Assembly (NCBI RefSeq): GCF_028368975.1 | Contig: NZ_JAQNDM010000002.1 | Location: 2,056,007-2,120,006 of the forward strand | Direction: 5' to 3' | DNA from: Stigmatella ashevillena | GTDB taxonomy: Bacteria; Myxococcota; Myxococcia; Myxococcales; Myxococcaceae | DNA: 64,000 nucleotides | In this document: positions 33,758 to 41,481 of the stretch, piece after piece | Layout of the letters: every line of letters begins with the position of its first letter | Numbering within the stretch: the stretch's first letter is position 1 | The notes under the pieces: generated by a model | Seen by the model: only the letters and a program-made list of their open reading frames with translations | Told to the model about the DNA's origin: nothing | Database searches by the model: none | Translations under genes and position numbers: made by a program

Positions 33758-34398
33758 AGGAGTCTCCGGAGGGGCTCAAGGATCACCTCGAGGAGTCGCC
33801 CCGCAGCGTGCACGCTCGACGGGCCGTTCTTCGGAGCACTTGCGAGCCGCGAAAAGTCCCAGAGCATCACGCGGTACAGTCCGGCGTCGAGCCCGGCCGG
33901 GTCGCCGAGCAGCGTCGCATGCTCGAAAGCCGGACCGTACGTCTCGAAACCCAGCTTTTCGTAGAACGGGACGTGCCGGGGCAGGCAGGAGAGCGCGATG
34001 CGCGTCTGCCGAAGACGCGACAGGACATCGAGAAATGCGATCTGCAGCATCGCAAGTGCGATGGTCTTCCTGCGGGGCAACGCGACGACCGGCGAGTCGG
34101 TGCCCCAAAGGGAGCGCTGGAACTCGTCATCGACCATCAGCTTCCCTGCGCATGCGATCCCGACGGGGATAGGGGCTCCATCGAGCAGGCCCGACGAAAG
34201 CCAGACCCGAACTGTCGCGACACAGACTCCGTCGCGCCAGGCAACCCACCAACCGTCTTCGACTCGAGCCAGCGGCGCTCTCAGTCTTCGCTCACGCTCC
34301 CCGTAGATTCGCGTGACGAACCCATGTGCCGCAGCGACCTCGTCCTCGCTCTCGGCAGCGCGAATGACGACTTCGCCAGCACGAGCAGACCGCAGCAC
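33754..34398 (-). CDS. GNAT-family N-acyltransferase
   Basis: A 214-residue GNAT-fold protein: VVIRAAESEDEVAAAHGF, the central strand VCVATVRVWLSS, the acetyl-CoA-side LPRRKTIALAMLQIAFLDVL and the late motif VPFYEKLGFETYGPAFEH. Length and layout are also compatible with N-acyl amino acid synthases or autoinducer-synthase-like GNATs; substrate unknown. GTG 34398 is preferred, with GGGAG 13 bp upstream. An in-frame ATG at 34482 adds 28 residues that look non-coding. It lies just downstream of tRNA-Arg and its terminator, on the same strand. Confidence 0.65.
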   Translation of the reverse strand: MLRSARAGEVVIRAAESEDEVAAAHGFVTRIYGERERRLRAPLARVEDGWWVAWRDGVCVATVRVWLSSGLLDGAPIPVGIACAGKLMVDDEFQRSLWGTDSPVVALPRRKTIALAMLQIAFLDVLSRLRQTRIALSCLPRHVPFYEKLGFETYGPAFEHATLLGDPAGLDAGLYRVMLWDFSRLASAPKNGPSSVHAAGRLLEVILEPLRRLL

Positions 34399-34492
34399 CC
34401 ACTGGGCTTGCTCCCGATTAGGTGGACAGTGGGCGGATGCTGCCAACTTAACCCCTTCGCGTTTGCTGCACCCTTGCTGCAAGCCTCTCCGG

Positions 34493-34546
34493 AAAAGCGA
34501 AGGGCCCGGAACCGGCGGGGAGCTTCCCCATCGATTCCGGGCCCTT
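34493..34546 (-). terminator. Intrinsic terminator of tRNA-Arg
   Basis: A perfect 12-bp stem, AAGGGCCCGGAA (34500-34511) with TTCCGGGCCCTT (34535-34546), lies 8 bp beyond the tRNA 3' end. Its loop contains a second small hairpin (GGGGA/TCCCC). On the minus strand the stem is followed by a short T-run (complement of AAAA at 34493-34496). Confidence 0.75.
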
Positions 34547-34553
34547 GTGTCTG

Positions 34554-34627
<74 letters not shown>

Positions 34628-35039
34628 AGGAGGCCGACGACTGGGGGGACAAGTAGCCGAGATCGTGGGCTGACGCAAGCACGCACTCCCTCAACCGCGG
34701 ACAAGACAACGCCCCTTCCGGGGTTCGTGTCACCCACCGCTCCGAGGGTCAACCGCCTGCCCTCTCTGGGAGTGAGCAGCCCACCCTCAGATTCCGTCAG
34801 TGTGCTCGCCCCCCTTTTGGACGTCCTTCGAGTTCCGAGCCGATACCCGAACAGGAATCGAATGTTCCGTGGGCACTGAAATCTCTCGGGTCTGCCCTCC
34901 AGGGCGCCCAGGGGATCCGGTAACCCAAGGGGGATGCTGAAAACGGCTTCGATGCCGCGTGGGAAGCAGAGGTGGCAGCCCCCAGGGTCATGGCCCCGTT
35001 CCGGAGCGCGACCAGACATTGGGCCCTCATGCCACTCCC
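34628..35039. other. Unassigned stretch between tRNA-Arg and the deacetylase remnant
   Basis: About 410 bases with no recognisable gene. A plus-strand frame around 34972 leads into the deacetylase remnant but its first 20 residues resemble nothing. Any 5' part of that gene, including the expected DDG metal motif of NodB domains, is lost or unrecognisable here. I see no integrase, insertion sequence or direct copy of the tRNA end. Confidence 0.5.
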
Positions 35040-36101
35040 TTCTCTTGCGTTCCTCTCCCTGGAAGAGCTGAGGGCACTCGCGGAGGCCGGACACGAGGTG
35101 GGCAGCCACACCCTGGAGCGCAAAAAATTGGAGGAGCTCCCCCCGCGGAGGTGCGCAGGCAGGTGTGTGATGACCGCGTCGCCCTCATGGGGCTGGGCTT
35201 CCCCGTCACGTCGTTCTCCTACCCTTTCAGCTCGGACACGCCCCCCGTGCGGCAGATCGTCAGCGACTGCGCTTTCAACAGCGCCAGCGCCACGGGCCTG
35301 ATCCGCAACCCCACCGGCTGTCCGAACTGCCCGCTCGCGGAGACCCTTCTCCCTCTGGACCCCTTCCGCGTCCGCGCGGTCACCTCCATCAAGGCGGATT
35401 GGACGCTGGAGGACTTGAAGAGCCTGGTGATCCAAGCCGAGGGGGCAGGAGGCGGATAGATCATGCTCTCCTTCCATCAAATCTGTGAGGGGTGCGCGAC
35501 GTACAGCATCTCCGAGGCGAAGCTGGACGCGTTCCTCGCATGGCTGGCGCCCCGCTCCTCACGGGGGACCTCCGTCATGACCACGCACGAAGTCATCGGA
35601 GGACCGGTCAGGCCCCCCATCCAGAGCGATGGCGGCGTCGCCGACGCGGGCATCCCGGACGAAGGTCTCCCGGAAGAAAACCTCTCCCTGCGCAACCCCT
35701 CCCTCGAGCTCGACAGCGACGAAGACAACGTGCCCGACTGCTGGAAGCGGCAGAACCCGGGGGCCGCCCAGGGCGGCTGGCTGCGAACCTCCGAGTCCCT
35801 CACGGGGCAATGGGCGCAACGGGCACGCATTGGCAGCAACCCTCCGGGGGAGCGGCAGCTGGTCATCCTCCAGGACAGCGGAGCGTGCGCGCTGGCGGTG
35901 ACGCCCGGCCGCGCTTACCGGTTCTCCGCCTGGTACAAGACTGACGCACGCGCTGGGTTCGTCGCCGACTACCGCACCGCCAGCGGCGGTTGGGTGTCCT
36001 GGGCAACGGGGCCAGACCTCGTGGCGAGGGCCGACGCCTATGCCCACGGAACGTGGACCACCCCTCCGCTGCCAGCGGAGGCCCTGAGCACTCACCAGTA
36101 A
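35040..36101 (+). pseudogene. Decayed polysaccharide deacetylase with C-terminal extension
   Basis: A broken NodB-type polysaccharide deacetylase. The late NodB blocks are readable: LSLEELRALAEAGHEVGSHT in one frame and then, in the +2 frame, AEVRRQVCDDRVALMGLGF, VTSFSYPFSSDTP and ADWTLEDLKSLVIQAEG. The switch needs one missing base near 35144. An in-frame TAG at 35457-35459 then interrupts the expected GGWIMLSFHQICEG, probably a TGG-to-TAG change, and the same frame runs on to 36101. A carbohydrate-binding-like tail follows (RAYRFSAWYKTDARAG) but stops abruptly before tRNA-Leu. The 5' catalytic part is missing, so the product is inactive. Confidence 0.8.
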
Positions 36102-36119
36102 ATTCAAGTAGTTAGGGCA

Positions 36120-36205
36120 TGCACGAGCCGGGGATCGAACCCGGACGGTCCTTGCGAACCAACGGATTTTAAGTCCGCTGCGTCTACCTGTTCCGCCACT
36201 CGTGC
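36120..36205 (-). tRNA. tRNA-Leu (anticodon TAA)
   Basis: An 86-nt class II tRNA on the minus strand. The acceptor stem is GCACGAG/CTCGTGC, the anticodon stem GCGGA/TCCGT carries loop CTTAAAA (anticodon TAA, reads UUA), a long variable arm follows (TTGGTTCGCAAGGACC region), and the T-arm is CCGGG-TTCGATC-CCCGG. The discriminator is A; CCA is not encoded. UUA is a rare codon in DNA this GC-rich. Confidence 0.95.
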
Positions 36206-36287
36206 TCGAAGAAGCTGACGTCGGGACCTTCTCTCAACTGCTGGACGGCCGCAATGCGCGCGACGGTCGATTCTGCCCCGCCCCTGG

Positions 36288-36293
36288 TATAAA
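36288..36293 (+). promoter_or_regulatory. Possible -10 element of ffh
   Basis: TATAAA ends 9 bp before the ffh ATG. No good -35 is visible about 17 bp upstream. If used, transcription would begin within a few bases of the start codon, giving an almost leaderless message. This agrees with the lack of a purine-rich ribosome binding site there. Confidence 0.3.
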
Positions 36294-36302
36294 GCGCCCG
36301 CC

Positions 36303-37946
36303 ATGCTAGAGACCGTCACCAAGGGATTCCGTTCCGCCAAGAACCGCCTCGCGGGTAAGAGCGAGCTCACCCCAGAGCTGGTGGATGAGTCCCTCCGCGA
36401 CATCCGCGTCTCCCTCCTCGAGGCGGACGTCTCCTTTGATGTGGTGAAGAAGTTCGTCTCCCGCGTCCGCGAGAAGGCCGTGGGCGAGGTGGTGCAGACG
36501 ACCATCACCGACAAGAGCGGCCAGAAGCGCAAGGTCAGCCCTGCGGACTACTTCGTCAAGGTGTGCCACGACGAGCTTGAGGCCCTCATGGGGCCGGTGG
36601 ACACCAGCCTCAAGCTCAAGCCCCGGGGCCAGCTGAGCGGCATCATGATGGTGGGCCTGCAGGGCTCCGGAAAGACGACGACGACGGGCAAGCTGGCCAG
36701 TCGGCTGCTCCAGGAAGGCCGCAAGCCCCTGCTGGTGGCCGCCGACATCTACCGCCCCGCGGCCGTGGACCAGCTCAAGGTGCTCGGGGAGCGGCTCAAG
36801 GTCCCCGTGTACTTCGAGCCCGGCGTGGCCCCTCCGGAGCTGGCCGTGCGTGGGTACGCCGCAGCGCGTGAGCAGAAGTGCGATGTGGTGCTCATCGACA
36901 CGGCAGGCCGACTCGCGATCGACGATGCCCTGATGGCCGAGTTGGAGTCCATCAAGGGCAACGTCCACCCGGACAACATCCTGCTCGTCTGCGACGCGAT
37001 GATCGGCCAGGACGCCGTGCGGACGGCGGCCGAGTTCGACCGGCGGTTGACGCTCGACGGCTTCATCCTCACGAAACTGGACGGCGATGCGCGCGGTGGC
37101 GCGGCGTTGTCCATCAAGGAAGTCACCGGCAAACCCATCAAGTTCCTGGGCATGGGTGAGTCGATGGACAAGCTCGAGGAGTTCCGGCCCGAAGGACTTG
37201 CGGGCCGCATCCTGGGCTTTGGCGACATCGTCGGCCTGATGAAGGACTTCGAAAAGGTCGTCGACGAGAAGCGGGCCGAGGAGGATGCGCTCAAGCTGCT
37301 GTCCGGCAACTTCTCGATGAAGGACTTCGTCGAGCAGATCCGCATGGTGCGGAAGATGGGTCCGTTGAAGGACCTGTTGGAGAAGTTCCCGTTGTTCGGG
37401 GAGCTGACCGAGCAGCTCAACCCGGATGAGAAGGAGCTCACGAAGATCGAGGCGATGTACGACTCGATGACGGAGAAGGAGCGCCTGAGGCCGGACCTGA
37501 TCAACGCCAGCCGGATCAACCGCATCTCGAAGGGCAGCGGGCGCAAGCCAGAGGACGTGCGCGACCTGCTCCAGAAGTTCGGGATGATGCAGCAAGTGAT
37601 GGGGACGATTGGCCAGAACCCGGGCCTGCTCGGACGCATCCCCGGCTTCAAACAACTGGGCCAGCTCTCTCAGCTCAAGAACATGGACCTGTCGGGGGTG
37701 CTCGGGAAGGACAAGATGCTGCAGCAGGCCATGAGTGGCATGGGCGGGATGGGTGGAATGCCCATGCAGCTGCCGCAGATTGCGCCTGGCTACACGGCCC
37801 CGATGGGACAAGCCGCGATGGCCAAGGCCCGCCTGATGGGCTACGCGCCGCCTTCATCGAGCGGCAAGGCCGATGACCGCGACGCCATCAAGGAACGGCG
37901 CAAGCGCGAGAAGGCCAACAAGAAGAAGAACCGGAAGAAGAAGTAA
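36303..37946 (+). CDS. ffh: Signal recognition particle protein Ffh
   Basis: A 547-residue SRP54 GTPase, longer than E. coli Ffh (453). N domain about 1-90; G domain with G1 GLQGSGKTTTTGKLA, DTAGRL and TKLDGDARGG. The Met-rich M domain follows (FSMKDFVEQIRMVRKMG, LQKFGMMQQVMG), binding 4.5S RNA and signal sequences. The C-terminal ~100 residues are an extension rich in Met, Gly and Pro (GMGGMGGMPMQLPQ) ending in a strongly basic run KANKKKNRKKK. It targets membrane proteins cotranslationally. It stands alone on the plus strand behind tRNA-Leu. Confidence 0.97.
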   Translation: MLETVTKGFRSAKNRLAGKSELTPELVDESLRDIRVSLLEADVSFDVVKKFVSRVREKAVGEVVQTTITDKSGQKRKVSPADYFVKVCHDELEALMGPVDTSLKLKPRGQLSGIMMVGLQGSGKTTTTGKLASRLLQEGRKPLLVAADIYRPAAVDQLKVLGERLKVPVYFEPGVAPPELAVRGYAAAREQKCDVVLIDTAGRLAIDDALMAELESIKGNVHPDNILLVCDAMIGQDAVRTAAEFDRRLTLDGFILTKLDGDARGGAALSIKEVTGKPIKFLGMGESMDKLEEFRPEGLAGRILGFGDIVGLMKDFEKVVDEKRAEEDALKLLSGNFSMKDFVEQIRMVRKMGPLKDLLEKFPLFGELTEQLNPDEKELTKIEAMYDSMTEKERLRPDLINASRINRISKGSGRKPEDVRDLLQKFGMMQQVMGTIGQNPGLLGRIPGFKQLGQLSQLKNMDLSGVLGKDKMLQQAMSGMGGMGGMPMQLPQIAPGYTAPMGQAAMAKARLMGYAPPSSSGKADDRDAIKERRKREKANKKKNRKKK

Positions 37947-38134
37947 CCGTTCCGGGACCCAGTCCATGACGTAGACGGACCCATCCATCTATTGGACGGG
38001 TGTTGGGCATGAGTGAGCCCAGAACACGCTGGGATTCGAGGCTCGGAAGCCCTTCTTGCCGCTAATCTGGCTCCATGATCGACGGGCTCGCTCCACGACA
38101 AGCGGTGGAACGACTCTTGCCATGGAGCAGCGGC

Positions 38135-39460
38135 ATGACCCTCTTCAAACGCCTCATTCCTCTGCTTCTGCTGGTTCTCCAATCCGCATGCATCCAGTTG
38201 CCCGAGGTCGGCGACGCGGCTCCGCCCGAGACGCCTGACGCAGGAGTTCCCGCCGACACGGCATCGCCGACCATCACGGCGGTCTCCCCGCAGAACGACT
38301 CGACCCAAGTCGCGATTGACAGCCAGATCCAGCTCATCTTCTCCGAGCCGATGGATGAGAATTCGGTCCAGATCCGCATTGCGCCCCTGGTGCTGTTCAG
38401 CGCATTGGAATGGTCGAATGGCAATACCGTCGTGACCTTTCAACCCGCCTCGCCGCTCGCTCAGAACACGGCTTACACGATCGTCGTCGACGGGAAGGAT
38501 CGAAGCGGAAACCCGCTTTCCGATCGCAAAGCATTTTCGTTCAGTACGACAGGTCCAGCCCCCGATACCACGCCGCCCACCGCGCTCCGTGCAACTCCGA
38601 GCCATGGAGCCATCGGTATCGCAAGAGCCGCATCCATCACGGTGATGTTCTCGGAGCCTATGGACAAAGCCGCAGCGCAGACAGCTTTTGCGATCACGTC
38701 TCCGCCCGGCTTCAATTCAGGGGTTTTCGACTGGAACGCAGCAGGAACGGAAATGACATTCAACCCAGATGTGGACTTTCCCTACGGCACGGACGTGACG
38801 TGGCGAGTGTCCACAACGGCGAAAGATCTCTCAGGCAACACACTTGAGACAAACGTGACGAGCACATTCCGTGTCATCCGGACGAACACCGTCACAATTG
38901 ACTTCGATCCAGCGACCAGCGGTTCAGCGGCCGCACCTGACTATTGGAAACAAAGCCATTACTACAATTTTGAACTGGTCGGGGACAATATACACAATAA
39001 AGAGTATCGACTCTTCATTGGATTCAAAACAGATGCCCTTCCAGAAAATCTAACATCCATCACTCGAAGTCTTATGAAGTGGCACCAGACCGGACGACGT
39101 GGAGCTCCATTTTCATCTTTAGGCAATCTTTTGCTGGAGAGAGTTTACATAGGAGATGAAATTGCTCTCTCAACTAATGACTGGACAAATCCCAGCGCCA
39201 GGATTCAATATGAATCCACACCAATAGGCCCAGCTATGCTCATGACAGACGGCAACCCAACCTCCCCCCGAGTTTTTGACGTAAGATCATTCATTATCCT
39301 CGACTGGCAAGATAGGCACAGCCGTCATAACAAGCGATCTCAATTTAGACTTCGCTTCGAGTCGCCAAGCAACGGCAACAGCGCCTATGATTGCCTGCAA
39401 ACGGATCAAGCGTTCACCCCTAAGCTTGCCGAGCTTGAAGTCTCATACGAGTATCCTTGA
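38135..39460 (+). CDS. Lipoprotein with two bacterial Ig-like (Big_5) domains
   Basis: A 441-residue lipoprotein: signal MTLFKRLIPLLLLVLQSAC with lipid-modified Cys19, then a Pro/Ala linker. Two SbsA-type Ig-like repeats follow, with SPQNDSTQVAIDSQIQLIFS and SEPMDENSV in the first and SHGAIGIARAASITVMFSEP and MDKAAAQ in the second. After residue ~250 the protein changes to a domain I do not recognise (YWKQSHYYNFELVGDNIHNK), likely jelly-roll or DNRLRE-like. The DNA also becomes much AT-richer from about 38,900. GGAG precedes ATG 38135; an upstream ATG at 38075 would mask the signal peptide. Confidence 0.78.
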   Translation: MTLFKRLIPLLLLVLQSACIQLPEVGDAAPPETPDAGVPADTASPTITAVSPQNDSTQVAIDSQIQLIFSEPMDENSVQIRIAPLVLFSALEWSNGNTVVTFQPASPLAQNTAYTIVVDGKDRSGNPLSDRKAFSFSTTGPAPDTTPPTALRATPSHGAIGIARAASITVMFSEPMDKAAAQTAFAITSPPGFNSGVFDWNAAGTEMTFNPDVDFPYGTDVTWRVSTTAKDLSGNTLETNVTSTFRVIRTNTVTIDFDPATSGSAAAPDYWKQSHYYNFELVGDNIHNKEYRLFIGFKTDALPENLTSITRSLMKWHQTGRRGAPFSSLGNLLLERVYIGDEIALSTNDWTNPSARIQYESTPIGPAMLMTDGNPTSPRVFDVRSFIILDWQDRHSRHNKRSQFRLRFESPSNGNSAYDCLQTDQAFTPKLAELEVSYEYP

Positions 39461-39553
39461 GCGACAGCGCAAGAGGTAGCTTATTACCAGCTAAAGACTA
39501 AAGCTGCCTCTGCGTAACTCTCACCAAACTCAGGAAGTGACCCGTCATAAACT

Positions 39554-40651
39554 CTATTTTCTCTTTGGGACAACCAACCCTCTGGCCAAGCGTCTCAGGA
39601 CCCGACGCTTCTGCCGACGCTTGTACAATTTATGAGCGTTCTCTCCTTCTTCATTCAGGCGGGATGTCTCTTCATCAACGATCTGGAACTCCACCAGGGT
39701 AAAAACGATACGCCCTTTCCGCTGGCGAATGTCCTCTTCGGGAGCTGGCAGATAGCCATCCATCCTCAAAGGCATATCCACGACAAAATTAAGCGCCCGG
39801 TATGTATTGCCCGAAAATTGATTCGTAGAGGGATCCTCGCGAGCTTCGTAATCGCGATCAAGATGAAGTTGAGTTGCGTAGCGTTCGAAGTGAGGGTTTT
39901 CCGCTAGAACTGTCTTAAACGGCATGAGCGAATTGTCTGTTTGCCCAGGCACTACAAAGTTGAATGGGAATAGCCTCTGCACAAGAAGGTACAAGATAGG
40001 AAGAATGTCCGCCCTGCTTTTCGTGATGACTCGGAAACGAGTGCGATCATAAACCTGTGCAGCCACTGTCTCCTTTTTTGCAATCAGCTTGGTAACAAGC
40101 GAGTCACGAGTTTTTATCGAATGCTCAAACTCTACGACAGGCAGACCCTTGGCTTTAATTTCCTGTGCGACGCCCAAGACTTTTGATGTCACCAGATCCG
40201 CTAGTTCTGCCTCCGACACTGCTAAGCGGAAGAGTAAATCCCGCCCTTCAATGTGCTGAATAACGTGCATGACCTTCAGCACAATACAAGCAATACGGCG
40301 ATACTTAGGGGGACCTCGAACGCCAGATGCAAACAAAAAGAGGTCATGAATCTCTTCTGGCTCGGCCACAACTTCCGCAACCCGATAATTGAAGGTCTTT
40401 CGAAGGTATTCGACCGCATCGGCCAGCACAGTCCGAGCCCAGGCCTCGTCATATGGTCTCGATGTATCGAGCTGGCATAGCCTCAAAAAGTGGTCGACCT
40501 CCTCGCGAGACTGAAAGTGCATCCTCCGCCAATCGATGACCGAGCCACCTCGGAGAATCAGCCGCAGACGCTCAAGTTCCCGCAGCCCCATCTCTGCCAC
40601 AGTGCAGATGGGGAGTTCGGGTATCAAAGGGATCAGAGAGGCGACCTTCAC
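39554..40651 (-). CDS. Uncharacterised protein with RelA/SpoT-synthetase-like motifs
   Basis: A 365-residue cytoplasmic protein from a family I recall only as a myxobacterial conserved hypothetical. In its second half the motif order resembles (p)ppGpp synthetase folds: IKTRDSLVTKLIAKK (179-193, like the RxKS...K ATP loop), YDRTRFRVI (201-209, like the DxxGxR metal site), SGNTYRALNFVV (280-291, like NGYxSxH) and LVEFQI (319-324, like VEIQI with catalytic Glu). The His of the YxSxH motif is Asn288 here. No HD hydrolase domain or TGS/ACT regulatory part. It has a basic C-terminal tail. The start is uncertain: GTG 40651 or ATG 40591. Confidence 0.6.
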   Translation of the reverse strand: MKVASLIPLIPELPICTVAEMGLRELERLRLILRGGSVIDWRRMHFQSREEVDHFLRLCQLDTSRPYDEAWARTVLADAVEYLRKTFNYRVAEVVAEPEEIHDLFLFASGVRGPPKYRRIACIVLKVMHVIQHIEGRDLLFRLAVSEAELADLVTSKVLGVAQEIKAKGLPVVEFEHSIKTRDSLVTKLIAKKETVAAQVYDRTRFRVITKSRADILPILYLLVQRLFPFNFVVPGQTDNSLMPFKTVLAENPHFERYATQLHLDRDYEAREDPSTNQFSGNTYRALNFVVDMPLRMDGYLPAPEEDIRQRKGRIVFTLVEFQIVDEETSRLNEEGENAHKLYKRRQKRRVLRRLARGLVVPKRK

Positions 40652-40703
40652 AATGGCGCTTCTAGCCGAGCAGGTGGACCAAGAGCAACGTGCCGAAAAG
40701 CCA

Positions 40704-40733
40704 AAGGCCCCTTCCCTTAGAGGAAAGGGCCCT
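40704..40733 (-). terminator. Hairpin between the MORN-repeat and RelA/SpoT-like genes
   Basis: AAGGCCCCTTCCC (40704-40716) pairs imperfectly with GGAAAGGGCCCT (40722-40733). It lies just after the stop of the minus-strand MORN gene and is followed on that strand by TTT and then TTTT. Plausible intrinsic terminator. Confidence 0.45.
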
Positions 40734-40761
40734 CTCTCTTGAACACCAGACTTGGAGTCAG

Positions 40762-41277
40762 CTACTTACTAGCAACCGGCTTCCCGTTTTCGAACCGCTG
40801 CTCCTTCACCATACGGTCGCCCTGGAAGTACATCTCAGCCACCTTTTGCCCATCCTCCGAGTAAGCAACAGAGAGCCCTTCCCGCTTGCCGTGGTTCCAT
40901 TGCTGCTCAATCTTCTTATTGCCGTTAGCGTGGAATTCGGTGCGGGTGCCGTGATAGTTACCACGAGAAAAGTCCGTCTCTCCTGCTTTCGCGCCGTTGG
41001 CATCCCAGAAGGTCCAGTGGCCAGACCGGAATCCATCCTGGTACTGCCCCTCGGCCATCTTCCGACCACTAGGGTAAAGGTCCACATAGGGGCCGTGATT
41101 TCTGGGCTCGCTGGCATCTGCGCGCACCTTAGCGCAGTAGACAGACTCCCTCTTCAGCTCCTTGCGAACCGTCCCAGTTGGGCAGTTGAGTTGCACAGTG
41201 TCTCCCGCGAAAGCGGCAGGAGCGGCAGCGACAGCAAGGACTATGATCACGAAACGAGAAGGCTTCTTGGAGAACAT
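40762..41277 (-). CDS. Exported MORN-type (YwqK-like) repeat protein
   Basis: A 171-residue protein with a signal peptide (MFSKKPSRFVIIVLAVAAAP, cleavage after AFA). Four or more MORN-variant units follow: YVDLYPSGRKMAEGQYQDG, GHWTFWDANGAKAGETDFS, GTRTEFHANGNKKIEQQWNHG and SEDGQKVAEMYFQGDRM. The family includes proteins annotated YwqK antitoxin, but export makes an antitoxin role unlikely. It may bind envelope components. AAGGAAG precedes ATG 41277. It lies upstream of the RelA/SpoT-like gene on the same strand, separated by a hairpin. Confidence 0.75.
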   Translation of the reverse strand: MFSKKPSRFVIIVLAVAAAPAAFAGDTVQLNCPTGTVRKELKRESVYCAKVRADASEPRNHGPYVDLYPSGRKMAEGQYQDGFRSGHWTFWDANGAKAGETDFSRGNYHGTRTEFHANGNKKIEQQWNHGKREGLSVAYSEDGQKVAEMYFQGDRMVKEQRFENGKPVASK

Positions 41278-41411
41278 GAAAGCTTCCTTTCTAGGCGATA
41301 CAGGCGTTCGCTGCATCACTGCCCTTAGAGACGATGAAGGGTGAGTACAAATTCAACCTGAGTTTTCAAGCGGTTCAGAGCAAAAATGGCGACTTACTAG
41401 TCCTAAATAAC

Positions 41412-41440
41412 AAAACCCCACCCCAGTGAAGGGATGGGGC
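41412..41440 (-). terminator. Intrinsic terminator of the Cys-rich lipoprotein gene
   Basis: On the minus strand a 9-bp stem formed by 41431-41439 and 41417-41425 (one wobble pair) with a five-base loop is followed directly by TTTTG. It begins about 40 bp beyond the stop codon at 41482. Confidence 0.75.
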
Positions 41441-41481
41441 TTGTGACAACATCCTTTCCAGACCTCGGAAAGGGCGCTCGG

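Noticed and set aside
37979-38001. Hairpin after ffh as an intrinsic terminator
   Set aside because: Arms ACCCATCC and GGACGGGT pair with a mismatch and no T-run follows, so support is too weak.
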